13,843 nt of DNA from the NCBI GenBank assembly GCA_001785175.1, contig MFSY01000004.1, forward strand, positions 1 to 13,843. The letters are read 5' to 3'. Shown here piece after piece: positions 6,573 through 13,843 of the stretch. The DNA comes from Candidatus Muproteobacteria bacterium RIFCSPHIGHO2_01_FULL_65_16. Lineage in GTDB: Bacteria > Pseudomonadota > Gammaproteobacteria > Acidiferrobacterales > Sulfurifustaceae. Each line of letters opens with the position of its first letter. Within the stretch, counting starts at the first letter, position 1. A program made the translations under genes and the position numbers. The notes under the pieces were generated by a model. That model was not told the origin of the DNA. It worked only from the letters and a program-made list of their open reading frames with translations, and did not search any database.

Positions 6573-6619
6573 GCCGATGTTCCGTCAAGAAAACGGGTTT
6601 TTTAGATATTCCTTGTCGT

Positions 6620-7537
6620 TCAAGAAGATTCGGCGAAGCCTGATTCGGATCCGGCCTCGGTGGTCGCGCGCGCGGCGGCGGGTTCCGGCCGGCGCGTCAG
6701 CATCGCCAGCTGCGAGGCGATCTTGTCGCGCATCTCGCGCCGGTCGAGGATCATGTCAATCGCGCCGTGCTCGATCAGGAACTCGGAGCGCTGGAACCCC
6801 TCGGGCAGTTTCTCGCGCACCGTCTGTTCGATCACGCGCGGACCGGCGAAGCCGATGAGCGCCCTGGGCTCGGCGATGACGAGGTCGCCGAGCATGGCGA
6901 GGCTCGCGGACACGCCGCCCATGGTGGGATCGGTGAGCACGGAGATATACGGGACGCCGCTCTCGCCCAGGCGCGTGAGCGCGGCCGCGGTCTTGGACAT
7001 CTGCATGAGCGACAGCAGCGCCTCCTGCATGCGCGCGCCGCCGCTGGCCGAGAAACAGACCAGCGGGATTTTCTTCTCCAGGCAGGTGTTCACCCCGCGC
7101 ACGAAGCGCTCGCCCACGACCGAGCCCATGGAGCCGCCCATGAAGGTGAATTCAAACGCCGCCGCGACCAGCGGCAGGCCCTTGAGCGCGCCCTCCACGA
7201 CGACCAGCGCGTCCATCTCGCCGGTCGCCTGCTGCGCCTCGGCGAGGCGGTCCTTGTACTTTTTGGTGTCCTTGAACTTGAGCGGATCCAGCGGCCGGAG
7301 ATTGGCGCCGATCTCGTGCCGCGGCTCGGGATCGAGAAACACGTCGAGGCGCCGGCGGGCGCCGATGCGCATGTGGTGCTGGCATTTGGGGCAGACTTCC
7401 AGATTGCTTTCGATCTCGGCGCCGTAAAGCACGGCGTTGCACGCCGGGCACTTCTTCCATAGGCCCTCGGGGACGGCCTTCTTGGCGCCCTGGCTCTTTA
7501 TCTTCGGCGGCAGTAGCTTGTCAAACCACGAACTCAT
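6620..7537 (-). CDS. accD: Acetyl-CoA carboxylase, carboxyltransferase subunit beta AccD
   Basis: 305 residues, normal length. AccD with AccA transfers carboxyl from biotin carrier to acetyl-CoA, giving malonyl-CoA for fatty acids. The N-terminal zinc ribbon is intact: Cys30, Cys33, Cys49 and Cys52 (CPAC and CPKC). The carboxyltransferase core follows: [32 protein letters not shown] and [10 protein letters not shown], ending with [15 protein letters not shown]. The ATG overlaps the trpA stop as ATGA, so it is translationally coupled to trpA. The last ~25 residues are Ala/Glu/Ser-rich and probably disordered. Confidence 0.98.
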   Translation of the reverse strand: MSSWFDKLLPPKIKSQGAKKAVPEGLWKKCPACNAVLYGAEIESNLEVCPKCQHHMRIGARRRLDVFLDPEPRHEIGANLRPLDPLKFKDTKKYKDRLAEAQQATGEMDALVVVEGALKGLPLVAAAFEFTFMGGSMGSVVGERFVRGVNTCLEKKIPLVCFSASGGARMQEALLSLMQMSKTAAALTRLGESGVPYISVLTDPTMGGVSASLAMLGDLVIAEPRALIGFAGPRVIEQTVREKLPEGFQRSEFLIEHGAIDMILDRREMRDKIASQLAMLTRRPEPAAARATTEAGSESGFAESS

Positions 7538-8373
7538 CGGCTGGCTCCGGAGGCTTGCATCTGGGGTGCGGTCCCGTCCATGGCGGCGCGCAGTTGCGCC
7601 AGGAACCGCGGCACTTCGGTCAGTATCTTATCAGGTTGCGCGGCCGATTCCTCCATGCGCCGGACGATGGCGCTGCCCACGATCACCGCGTCCGCGACCG
7701 CGGCCACCGCCGCGGCGGCCTCGGGGCCGCTGACGCCGAACCCGACGCCGAGCGGCAGGTCCGTGTGGCGGCGGATCTCCTCGAGTTTGGCCGCCACCTC
7801 GCGCACGTCGAGATGGGCCGCGCCGGTCACGCCGCGCAGCGAGACGTAATAGATGAAACCGCTCGCGGCGGCGGCGATGCGCCGGATGCGCTCGGGCGGG
7901 CTGGTCGGCGCGAGCAGAAAGATCGCGTCGAGCTTGTGACGCCGCAGCGCCTGTCTCAGCTCGCCCGCCTCTTCCGGCGGCAGGTCCACCGTGAGCGCGC
8001 CGTCCACCCCGGCCGCGGCCGCCCGCCCGGCGAAGGCCTCGTAACCCATGACCTCGATCGGGTTGAGATAGCCCATGAGGATCACCGGCGTGGCGGCGTC
8101 GCCGGTGCGGAACTCGCGCACCATGTCGAGCACCTGCGTGAGGCTCACCTTGTGCTTCAGCGCGCGCTCGGCGGCGCGCTGGATCACCGGGCCGTCGGCC
8201 ATCGGGTCGGAGAACGGCACGCCGAGCTCGAGGATGTCGGCGCCGGCCTTCACCAGCGCGTGCATGAGCGGCACGGTGACCCACGACTCCGGATCGCCGG
8301 CCGTGACATACGGGATCAGTGCCCGGCGGCCCTGCTTTTTCAGCTCCGCGAAACGTTGCGCGATGCGCGCCAT
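7534..8373 (-). CDS. trpA: Tryptophan synthase alpha subunit TrpA
   Basis: 279 residues. It cleaves indole-3-glycerol phosphate to indole, which is channelled to TrpB. Catalytic Glu49 ([10 protein letters not shown]) and Asp60 (MADGP) are at the classical positions when the ATG at 8373 ([11 protein letters not shown]) is used. AGGGG nine bases upstream supports this start, while the 14-residue upstream extension would be encoded by a dispersed repeat. Further motifs are YVTAGDP near residue 21, the FIYYVS segment and [10 protein letters not shown]. It ends in the ATGA overlap with accD. Unusually it is separated from trpB by 122 bases containing the repeat. Confidence 0.97.
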   Translation of the reverse strand: MARIAQRFAELKKQGRRALIPYVTAGDPESWVTVPLMHALVKAGADILELGVPFSDPMADGPVIQRAAERALKHKVSLTQVLDMVREFRTGDAATPVILMGYLNPIEVMGYEAFAGRAAAAGVDGALTVDLPPEEAGELRQALRRHKLDAIFLLAPTSPPERIRRIAAAASGFIYYVSLRGVTGAAHLDVREVAAKLEEIRRHTDLPLGVGFGVSGPEAAAAVAAVADAVIVGSAIVRRMEESAAQPDKILTEVPRFLAQLRAAMDGTAPQMQASGASR

Positions 8374-8398
8374 CAGCAAACCCCTGAAATACGATCTT

Positions 8399-8476
8399 TC
8401 AACGCAGAGACGCAAAGATATTTTGCATTTTTTACACTCGATTCTTTTCTCTGCGCCTTTGCGCCTTTGCGTCGAA
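8399..8476. repeat. Palindromic dispersed repeat (CGCAAAG type) between trpB and trpA
   Basis: Left arm TCAACGCAGAGACGCAAAGA (8399-8418) faces CTCTGCGCCTTTGCG, CCTTTGCGTCGAA (right arm about 8449-8476). Arms are complementary over most of their length. Units match those of the metZ-leader repeat at 1116-1208. The repeat occupies the trpB-trpA gap and would be transcribed within the operon. Confidence 0.82.
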
Positions 8477-8495
8477 CGATCATATAAATCATTCC

Positions 8496-9695
8496 TTAGA
8501 ATGAAATACCTTCGAGCTGGGCCACGGTGTGGATGTCCTTGTCGCCGCGACCGGAGAGGTTGACGACGATGCTCTTGTCCTTGCCGAGCTCGCGCGCGAG
8601 CTTCGCAGCGTAGGCGAGCGCATGTGCGGATTCGAGCGCCGGCATGATGCCCTCGATGCGCGTCAGCTCGTGGAACGCCGCGAGCGCCTCCCGATCCGTG
8701 ATCGCGGCGTAGCGCGCGCGGCCGGAGTCCTTGAGGAAGGCGTGCTCCGGCCCGACGCCGGGGTAGTCGAGGCCGGCTGAGATCGAGTGCGTCTCGATGA
8801 TCTGGCCGTCGTCGGTCTCCAATAGATACGTCCGGTTGCCGTGCAGCACGCCGGGCCGGCCGGCGCAGAGCGTGGCCGCGTGGTGGCCGGTCGCGACGCC
8901 TTCGCCCGCGGCCTCGACGCCGTGGAGCGCGACCTCGGCGTCATCCAGGAACGGATAGAACAACCCCATGGCGTTCGAGCCGCCGCCGACGCAGGCGACG
9001 AGCGCGTCCGGCAGCCGCCCCTCGAACTCCATGATCTGATAGCGCACCTCGCGCCCGATCACGGACTGGAAATCGCGCACGAGCATCGGATATGGATGCG
9101 GCCCGGCGACGGTGCCGATGATGTAAAACGTGTTCTCGACATTCGTCACCCAGTCGCGCATCGCCTCGTTGAGCGCGTCCTTGAGCGTCTTCGAGCCCGA
9201 CTCGACCGGCACCACCTCGGCGCCGAGGAGCTTCATGCGATAGACGTTGATCGCCTGGCGCCTCATGTCCTCGGAGCCCATGTACACGACGCATTTCAAG
9301 CCGAAGCGCGCCGCCACGGTGGCGGTGGCGACGCCGTGCTGGCCGGCGCCGGTCTCGGCGATCACGCGCCGCTTGCCCATGTGCCGCGCGAGCAGCGCCT
9401 GGCCGATGGTGTTGTTGATCTTGTGCGCGCCGGTGTGGTTCAGGTCCTCGCGCTTGAGATAGATTCGCGCCCCGCCCCAGTTCGCGGTGAGGCGCTTGGC
9501 CGGATAGAGTGGCGAGGGGCGACCGACGTAGAGCCGCAGGTCCTCAGTGAATTCTTCTTGGAATTGCGGGTCAGCGCGCAGCCGCTCGTAGGCCGCGCGC
9601 AGTTCCGCGAGCGGCTGCATCAGGGTCTCGGCGACGAAGATCCCGCCGTAGGGACCGAAGTGGCCGCGCTGGTCGGGCAGATCGTAGGCGCTCAC
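8496..9695 (-). CDS. trpB: Tryptophan synthase beta subunit TrpB
   Basis: 399 residues, normal length. PLP enzyme that joins indole with serine to make tryptophan. The start is GTG at 9695, overlapping the trpF stop as GTGA; the N terminus [17 protein letters not shown] is typical. [11 protein letters not shown] has the PLP lysine at residue 92. [10 protein letters not shown] and [10 protein letters not shown] (the phosphate loop) follow, and the C-terminal [10 protein letters not shown] is intact. It is translationally coupled to trpF but followed by a 122-base gap before trpA. Confidence 0.98.
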   Translation of the reverse strand: MSAYDLPDQRGHFGPYGGIFVAETLMQPLAELRAAYERLRADPQFQEEFTEDLRLYVGRPSPLYPAKRLTANWGGARIYLKREDLNHTGAHKINNTIGQALLARHMGKRRVIAETGAGQHGVATATVAARFGLKCVVYMGSEDMRRQAINVYRMKLLGAEVVPVESGSKTLKDALNEAMRDWVTNVENTFYIIGTVAGPHPYPMLVRDFQSVIGREVRYQIMEFEGRLPDALVACVGGGSNAMGLFYPFLDDAEVALHGVEAAGEGVATGHHAATLCAGRPGVLHGNRTYLLETDDGQIIETHSISAGLDYPGVGPEHAFLKDSGRARYAAITDREALAAFHELTRIEGIMPALESAHALAYAAKLARELGKDKSIVVNLSGRGDKDIHTVAQLEGISF

Positions 9696-10312
9696 GCGGC
9701 GGCCCTCACGGCCTCGATGAAGGCGGAGATCTTTTGCGCGTCCTTGATCCCCTTGCCCGCTTCCACCCCGCTCGCGACATCCACGGCGTAGGGCTGGACC
9801 GCCTGGATCGCCGCGCGCACATTACCGGGGTTAAGGCCGCCGGCGAGGATTATCGGTTTTGCCAGACCGCGCGGCACCAGCGCCCAGTCAAAACTTTCAC
9901 CGGTGCCGCCGGCCGCGCCGGGGTGATAGGCGTCGAGCACCAGGCCCGCGGCCTCGGCATAGACGCGCGCGCTTGCGTGCAAATCAGTTCCGGGTTGCAT
10001 GTGGACGGCCTTGATGAAGGGGCGATTGTAGATGCGGCACTGTTCGTGGGTCTCGGTTCCGTGAAATTGTAACAGATCGAGGTTGACGCGGCTCAGCGCC
10101 TCGCGGATGCGCTCGGGCGCGTCGTTGACGAACAGGCCCACGACCGTGACAAACGGCGGCAGCGCGCGCGCGATGGCCGCGGCCTGATCGAGGCCCACGC
10201 AGCGCGGGCTCTTCGGATCGAACACGAGCCCGACCGCATCCGCCCCGGCCTGCGCGGCGGCGAGCGCGTCCTCGACGCGGGTGATGCCGCAGATTTTGAC
10301 GCGGATGCGCAT
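9692..10312 (-). CDS. trpF: Phosphoribosylanthranilate isomerase TrpF
   Basis: 206 residues, a TIM barrel that isomerises phosphoribosylanthranilate in tryptophan synthesis. With the ATG at 10312 the protein begins [12 protein letters not shown]; the acid/base pair Cys8 and Asp127 match the known catalytic Cys7/Asp126 positions. GLVF, LLQFHG, LAGGLNP and VDVASGVE give the phosphate site. An upstream ATG at 10339 would add nine residues derived from a short-unit repeat, so I prefer 10312. No clear ribosome-binding site precedes either. It overlaps trpB by four bases. The leader may hold a Trp-rich reading frame, treated separately. Confidence 0.96.
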   Translation of the reverse strand: MRIRVKICGITRVEDALAAAQAGADAVGLVFDPKSPRCVGLDQAAAIARALPPFVTVVGLFVNDAPERIREALSRVNLDLLQFHGTETHEQCRIYNRPFIKAVHMQPGTDLHASARVYAEAAGLVLDAYHPGAAGGTGESFDWALVPRGLAKPIILAGGLNPGNVRAAIQAVQPYAVDVASGVEAGKGIKDAQKISAFIEAVRAAA

Positions 10313-10326
10313 AAATCGAAAAAAAG

Positions 10327-10354
10327 TTACAAGTTTCAAGTCTCAAGCAGCAAG
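10327..10354. repeat. Short tandem 7-nt units (CAAGTTT type) in the trpF leader
   Basis: TACAAGTTTCAAGTCTCAAG followed by CAGCAAG: degenerate 7-mers sharing CAAG at a 7-base period. It resembles one arm of the palindromic short-unit repeats elsewhere in the window, with no facing arm visible. Confidence 0.55.
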
Positions 10355-10407
10355 ATAATCCACCGCCACCACCTTGCCGCCTGCCGTTGATATTTAGAGC
10401 TTACCAG
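10336..10407 (-). other. Candidate Trp-rich leader peptide frame upstream of trpF
   Basis: On the minus strand TGG-TGG-CGG-TGG (10371-10360) is followed in frame by IILLLET and a TGA at 10338-10336, 24 bases before the trpF ATG. From CTG at 10407, with GGGG just before it, this would be a 23-residue peptide with three Trp in four codons, as in trp attenuator leaders. There is no ATG/GTG start nearby and no GC hairpin before the T-run at about 10325-10319, so it may be chance. Confidence 0.2.
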
Positions 10408-10484
10408 AGACCCCGGCGCGGCGGGAGCGCTCGCCCACGCCGCCCTCGCGACGTAAGATGGGCTGGAAACACCGGTAATTCGAC

Positions 10485-11228
10485 ATGATGAAATACTGCT
10501 TATGTCTATTCCTTGCCGCGCCGCTCTTGTTCCCGGGGGTGGCGGCATGGGGAGACGACGATCCCTACGCCGACGCGCGGCGGACCATGGTCGAGACTGT
10601 TCGGCGTGATGCGCAGGCAACCAGCCGCGAGCTGCGTCAGGAAACGCTCGGCGCCGGTATTCTCGCCGCCCTCGGCGCGGTGCCGCGCCATGAGTTCGTG
10701 CCGATGGAATACCGGGCCGCCGCCTACCACAACCGTCCGCTTCCCATCGGCTACGGCCAGACCATCTCGCAACCATACGTCGTCGCGGTCATGACCGACC
10801 TGCTCGGGCTCAAGCCCGGCGATCGCGCGCTCGAGGTCGGCACGGGCTCGGGCTACCAGGCGGCGATCCTCGCGCAGCTCAAGGTGCGCGTTTATACCAT
10901 CGAGATAATTCCGGCGCTGGGCGAGGCCGCACGCGAACGACTGCGGCGGCTCGGATACGGCGGCGTGGAAGTACGCGTCGGCGATGGCTACTACGGCTGG
11001 CGGGAGGCCGCGCCGTTCGACGGCATCGTCGTCACCGCCGCGGCCAACCACATCCCGCCGCCGCTCATCGAGCAGCTAAAGAACGGCGGGCGCATGGTGA
11101 TCCCCGTCGGCAACCCCTTCGGCGCGCAACAGCTCGTGGTCGTGAAGAAGGATTCCGCCGGCCGCGTCAGCACGCAAAAGATCCTGCCCGTGCGCTTCGT
11201 CCCCCTCACCGGCCGGCACGGGCCTTGA
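10485..11228 (+). CDS. Exported protein-L-isoaspartate O-methyltransferase homologue
   Basis: 247 residues. Residues 1-21 form a signal peptide (MMKYCLCLFL core, cleavage after GVAA). The rest is the PCMT fold: PRHEFVP at 67-73, QTISQP at 92-97, the SAM-binding motif I LEVGTGSGYQ at 116-125, and the later GDGYYGW and GGRMVIPVG segments. PCMTs methylate isoaspartyl residues in damaged proteins using SAM. The classical enzyme is cytosolic and has no signal; whether SAM is available outside the membrane is unknown. The gene is on the plus strand, between trpF (divergent) and truA (convergent), interrupting the usual truA-trpF neighbourhood. ATG at 10485 or 10488 are both possible; no strong ribosome-binding site is seen. 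Confidence 0.88.
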   Translation: MMKYCLCLFLAAPLLFPGVAAWGDDDPYADARRTMVETVRRDAQATSRELRQETLGAGILAALGAVPRHEFVPMEYRAAAYHNRPLPIGYGQTISQPYVVAVMTDLLGLKPGDRALEVGTGSGYQAAILAQLKVRVYTIEIIPALGEAARERLRRLGYGGVEVRVGDGYYGWREAAPFDGIVVTAAANHIPPPLIEQLKNGGRMVIPVGNPFGAQQLVVVKKDSAGRVSTQKILPVRFVPLTGRHGP

Positions 11229-11239
11229 AAAATATGATC

Positions 11240-11398
11240 TTGAACCGCCAAGGACGCCAAGAAAAGCTATTTCAAAGGTAAAAAAACAGCGCTCCCGGTG
11301 TCCTGGCGGTTCAATGTTTTTTTCAGATCTGTGCCAATCTGTGTAATCCGCGGATAAGAAAATGTTTTCTTGGCGTTCTTGGCGTCTTGGCGGTTAAT
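11240..11398. repeat. Composite inverted repeat (CGCCAAG type plus a CTGTG type) at the pcm/truA convergent junction
   Basis: Three arms of one unit type: TTGAACCGCCAAGGACGCC (11240-11258); GGTGTCCTGGCGGTTCAA (about 11298-11313), which is its near-perfect inverse with one bulge; and CTTGGCG units at about 11369-11394 at 9- and 8-base periods. Between the last two lies ATCTGTGCCAATCTGTGTAA and following bases (about 11327-11356), another short-unit pattern. The first pair forms a ~17-bp stem and could terminate both convergent genes. Confidence 0.8.
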
Positions 11399-11406
11399 CC
11401 CTCTTC

Positions 11407-12186
11407 TCACCACAGACCCACATCCCGCGAAAGCCGCGGGAGCTTGAAGTGTTCGGGATACTCGATCTCCGCAAGATAAAGCCCGTCGGGAGTGGCGGTG
11501 ATGCCGCCCTGCGCGCGGTCGCGGGCCGCGAGCACTTCTTTCGCCCACCCGGGCTCCTTCTCGCCCGCGCCGATGGTCATGAGCACGCCCGCGATATTGC
11601 GCACCATGTGCTGGAGAAAGGCGTTGGCATAGGCGCGGATGTGCACGAACTCGCCGTGGCGTTTGATTTCGAGCGCGCGCAGCTCGCGCACCGGGCTCTG
11701 CGCCTGGCACTCGGCGGCGCGGAACGAAGTGAAGTCATGCTCGCCTATAAGATGGCGCGCGGCCTTCTGCATGGGCGCGACATCGAGCAGACGGTAATCC
11801 CAGGTCACGCTCCGGCTGAGATACGTCGGCCTTATCGGGCGGTTCAGGATTACGTAGTGGTAATGGCGCCCGGTCGCCGAATAGCGCGCGTGAAATCCGG
11901 CATCCACTTCTCCGGCCCACAGGACGGCTACGGCGTCCGGAAGATTGCTGTTCGCCCCGCGCACCCAGGAGTATTCGCTGCGTGTCGCGTTCGTATCGAA
12001 GTGAATCGCCTGCGCCAGCGCGTGCACGCCGGCGTCGGTGCGCCCGGCGACGGTCACCTGGATCGGCTCGTCGGCGACCTTGGATAACGCTTCTTCAACT
12101 ACACCCTGCACCGAGCGCGCGTGCTCCTGCCGCTGCCAGCCGGAAAAGCCGGAGCCGTCGTACTCGATAATGGCGGCGATGCGCAT
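11407..12186 (-). CDS. truA: tRNA pseudouridine(38-40) synthase TruA
   Basis: 259 residues, normal length. It isomerises U38-40 in the anticodon arm of several tRNAs. The N terminus MRIAAIIEYDGSGFSGWQ is typical, and the catalytic Asp51 lies in AGRTDAGVHA. YHYVI, the HDFTSF segment and FLQHMVRNIAGVL follow. The ATG at 12186 has no obvious ribosome-binding site; it starts 39 bases after the DUF3147-like gene. In related genomes truA is next to trpF; here a plus-strand methyltransferase gene and repeats lie between. Confidence 0.97.
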   Translation of the reverse strand: MRIAAIIEYDGSGFSGWQRQEHARSVQGVVEEALSKVADEPIQVTVAGRTDAGVHALAQAIHFDTNATRSEYSWVRGANSNLPDAVAVLWAGEVDAGFHARYSATGRHYHYVILNRPIRPTYLSRSVTWDYRLLDVAPMQKAARHLIGEHDFTSFRAAECQAQSPVRELRALEIKRHGEFVHIRAYANAFLQHMVRNIAGVLMTIGAGEKEPGWAKEVLAARDRAQGGITATPDGLYLAEIEYPEHFKLPRLSRDVGLW

Positions 12187-12225
12187 GGGAGGCGTATTCT
12201 ACACGCGCCGCCCCGCCGCGCGCTG

Positions 12226-12576
12226 TCAGAGCTCGATCTTGAGTTGCCGCAACGCCGCCACCATCGCCAGATAACACGCGAGCATGGCGGCGATGGCCAG
12301 GCCGAGGCTGAGATAGAAATTACCCGTTTTCCGCAGCAGCCACGGCAGCGCGAGGAACAACGCGAGCGACGGCAGCACCAGCCAGAAGATGCTCTGCGAG
12401 AGCGCCGCGACCCGGTCGAGGCTGCGCGTGTCGAGATACAGCCACGCGAAGGCGAGGATCGAGACGATCGGCAGCGAGGCGATGAGGCCGCCGACGAAGC
12501 TGCTGCGCTTGGCCGCCTCCGCGATCGCAACGATCAGGACGGCCGACACCGCAACCTTGAGAACGTAGTAGCCCAT
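12226..12576 (-). CDS. DUF3147-like small membrane protein
   Basis: 116 residues with about four hydrophobic segments and short polar loops: MGYYVLKVAVSAVLIVAIAE, KRSSFVGGLIASLPIVSILA, then a WLYLDTRS loop, an IFWLVLPSLALFLALPWLL segment and a last LGLAIAAMLACYLAMVAAL span. The YVLKVAVSAVLIVAIAEAAKRSS beginning (residues about 4-26, quoted in parts) fits DUF3147 proteins. Function is unknown. ATG at 12576 follows AGGAGG by ten bases; a TTG at 12585 lies only one base after it and is rejected. It starts 18 bases after the DUF599-like gene and 39 before truA, so the three genes likely share a transcript. Confidence 0.8.
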   Translation of the reverse strand: MGYYVLKVAVSAVLIVAIAEAAKRSSFVGGLIASLPIVSILAFAWLYLDTRSLDRVAALSQSIFWLVLPSLALFLALPWLLRKTGNFYLSLGLAIAAMLACYLAMVAALRQLKIEL

Positions 12577-12594
12577 GGCCCACAAGCCTCCTGT

Positions 12595-13275
12595 TCAACG
12601 GTTCCTTAACATACGCAGCGCCTCGGAATGATACTCGCGCCAGTAGAGCACCGCGATCACGAGCGTGGTCGCCGCTATGAACACCCACGGGTTGACGAAC
12701 CAGCTCAACGCCGCGAGGCTGAAGTAGTAGGCCCGCAGGCCCTGGTTGAAGTCCTTCGAGGCGAGCGTGCTCACCTCCGCCGCGCGCAGCGCGTAGGCGT
12801 CGCCGGCGGACGATTTGGCGCCGGCGCCAGGCGCGGCGCCGATCAGGACCGAACAGTAGTTGAACTGGCGCAACGCCCAGGTGAACTTGAAGAAGGCGTG
12901 CACGAAGATGGCGATGAGCACCAGCAGCTTGAGCTCCCACTGCACGAGCGTCATCCTGCCGGTGAACGGCAGCTCACGGACCAGCTCGATCGCCTTGTCG
13001 GTCGCGCCCAGGATCGCCACCAGCCCGGCCAAGATCAGGAGCGTGGTGGAGGCGAAGAACGACACGCTCTGCAGCAAGTTGCCGATGATGTTGACATCCA
13101 CGATGCGGTCGCCGCGCCCGAGCATGCGCCGCATCCACTCGTAACGGTGGACATGCATCACCGCCCGCAGCGACCGCGCCCGCCGCGACACCCGGTCCGC
13201 ATACCAGGTGTAGCCGGTCCACACGGCCACGAACCACGCGAGGCTTACGATGTCGGCGGCTGGGATATTCGGCAT
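12595..13275 (-). CDS. DUF599-like membrane protein
   Basis: 226 residues. Hydrophobic segments lie at about 8-26, 66-90, 115-136 and 183-212, with a motif DVNIIGNLLQSVSFFAST after a basic cytoplasmic stretch that carries HRYEWM. FKFTWALRQFNYCSVLIG and GLRAYYFSLAALSWFVNP are characteristic of the DUF599 family. Function unknown. AGGAG nine bases before the ATG at 13275 supports the start. It heads the DUF599-DUF3147-truA run. Confidence 0.85.
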   Translation of the reverse strand: MPNIPAADIVSLAWFVAVWTGYTWYADRVSRRARSLRAVMHVHRYEWMRRMLGRGDRIVDVNIIGNLLQSVSFFASTTLLILAGLVAILGATDKAIELVRELPFTGRMTLVQWELKLLVLIAIFVHAFFKFTWALRQFNYCSVLIGAAPGAGAKSSAGDAYALRAAEVSTLASKDFNQGLRAYYFSLAALSWFVNPWVFIAATTLVIAVLYWREYHSEALRMLRNR

Positions 13276-13438
13276 GCTGGCGGCTCCTGGGATTTATTTT
13301 CAGGCATGATGCCGGAAAAATGTCAGCACCACAATCCGATTTATGTTTCCTCTGCTTCGACTGATCCCCGCAAAGCGACTTGACTCCGGCCAGCCACCAA
13401 CCACACTTAAACCAACGCAAAACAAAGAACGATAAAAA
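13276..13438. other. Divergent intergenic region, no gene
   Basis: Between the minus-strand DUF599 gene and the plus-strand gene at 13439. It is less GC-rich than its surroundings. GGCATGATGCC (13303-13313) is an 11-base inverted repeat. A possible minus-strand -35 (CTGACA, 13324-13319) with an 18-19-base spacer to an A/T-rich TGAAAATAAAT is a weak promoter candidate. For the plus strand TTGACT at 13380-13385 lacks a convincing -10. I see no RNA gene. Confidence 0.4.
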
Positions 13439-13843
13439 ATGCTCGTCAGAGCTGCTGCCTATACAACAGCCATCGAAGCGCACCTAGCCCGCATGCGACT
13501 TGAAGTGGAAGGGATTCCCGCGTTCGTGCTCCACGAACATCACGTCTGGGCAATATGGATGATTTCTCTTGCTCTCGGCGGCGTCAAGGTATACGTGCAC
13601 CGGAACGACCTGGATCATGCAAAGGCAATCATAAAGTCGCATGACCACGGCGAATATGCGATTGAAGAGGAACAAGAAGTTGTTTGCCCGCACTGCCAGG
13701 GCAGCAGCGTAGTCCGGCGCCGGCTGAGTTGGGCGTCGGCAATGCTCACGACCCACTTCGCGCACATCCCGCTTTATTTCCGCTGGGCCACGCTCAAATG
13801 CTTGCAGTGCGGCCATGGGTGGGATTTTAACGGCACTCGCGCC
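13439..13843 (+). CDS. DUF2007-like protein with C-terminal zinc ribbon (3' end cut by window edge)
   Basis: 135 codons are open to the right edge, so the gene is partial. An in-frame TAA two codons before the ATG makes this the first possible start. Residues about 3-66 fit the DUF2007 (putative signal-transducing) fold: an N-terminal RAAAYTTAIEAHLARMRLEV, a VWAIW segment, LGGVKVYVHRNDLDHA. Then Cys83-x2-Cys86 (CPHC) and Cys121-x2-Cys124 (CLQC) form a four-cysteine zinc ribbon. Family function is unknown; binding of a metal or nucleic acid is inferred from the cysteines only. It is divergent from the DUF599 gene. Confidence 0.78.
   Translation, partial: MLVRAAAYTTAIEAHLARMRLEVEGIPAFVLHEHHVWAIWMISLALGGVKVYVHRNDLDHAKAIIKSHDHGEYAIEEEQEVVCPHCQGSSVVRRRLSWASAMLTTHFAHIPLYFRWATLKCLQCGHGWDFNGTRA

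Noticed and set aside
6445..6588. N-terminal extension of FolC from a TTG at 6588
   Set aside because: The extra residues (with FLCVLCVLCGEN) are a translation of the dispersed repeat and no ribosome-binding site precedes the TTG.
8374..8415. Upstream start for TrpA at 8415
   Set aside because: The 14 extra residues derive from the repeat. The ATG at 8373 has a ribosome-binding site and puts the catalytic residues at the classical 49 and 60.
12203..12222. GC-rich hairpin between the DUF3147-like gene and truA as a terminator
   Set aside because: Complementarity is mainly from CGCG/GCGC runs and there is no T-tract; the genes are close and co-directional.
13318..13330. Fourth copy of the GTCAGCACC motif upstream of the DUF599 gene
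   Set aside because: Only AAATGTCAGCACC is shared with the purF repeats, with a mismatch and no further similarity; too short to link.

Overview
The window is 13.8 kb of GC-rich bacterial chromosome, almost certainly from a proteobacterium. The minus-strand order truA, trpF, trpB, trpA, accD, folC, SPOR/dedD-like, cvpA, purF, metZ is a housekeeping block typical of Beta- and Gammaproteobacteria. I cannot settle which class from sequence alone. Nearly everything is read right to left; only three genes are on the plus strand: a small secreted protein near 1.5 kb, an exported Pcm-like methyltransferase near 10.5 kb, and a gene cut by the right edge.

Left part (1-1485): metZ, cut by the left edge, makes homocysteine from an activated homoserine. 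Its leader is the highlight. On the minus strand a near-consensus sigma-70 promoter (TTGACA, 17-nt spacer, TAGATT) is followed at once by a sequence that matches the SAM-II riboswitch aptamer. Next come an intrinsic terminator and a mutually exclusive antiterminator pairing. metZ therefore looks like a SAM-repressed gene controlled by transcription attenuation. A palindromic dispersed repeat lies between this switch and the metZ ribosome-binding site.

1486-2489: a small plus-strand exported Gly/His-rich protein, then a minus-strand hicA-hicB toxin-antitoxin pair just downstream of purF. The pair is bracketed by an exact 19-bp direct repeat. One copy is the last codons of purF; the other lies beyond hicB and still reads as an alternative purF end. 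This looks like a ~0.6-kb cassette inserted at the 3' end of purF.

2489-10312: purF (first committed step of purine synthesis), cvpA, a SPOR-domain membrane protein, folC (folate), accD (fatty acid synthesis), trpA, trpB and trpF (tryptophan). Many genes overlap by 4-11 nt. The closely packed order is interrupted at folC/accD and at trpA/trpB by palindromic repeats built of short iterated units.

10313-13843: the trpF leader, an exported isoaspartyl methyltransferase-like gene, a convergent junction packed with composite repeats, truA (tRNA pseudouridine), two small membrane protein genes (DUF3147-like and DUF599-like) probably transcribed with truA, and at the right edge a plus-strand DUF2007-like/zinc-ribbon gene that runs off the window.

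No rRNA, tRNA, CRISPR array, transposase or integrase is visible.
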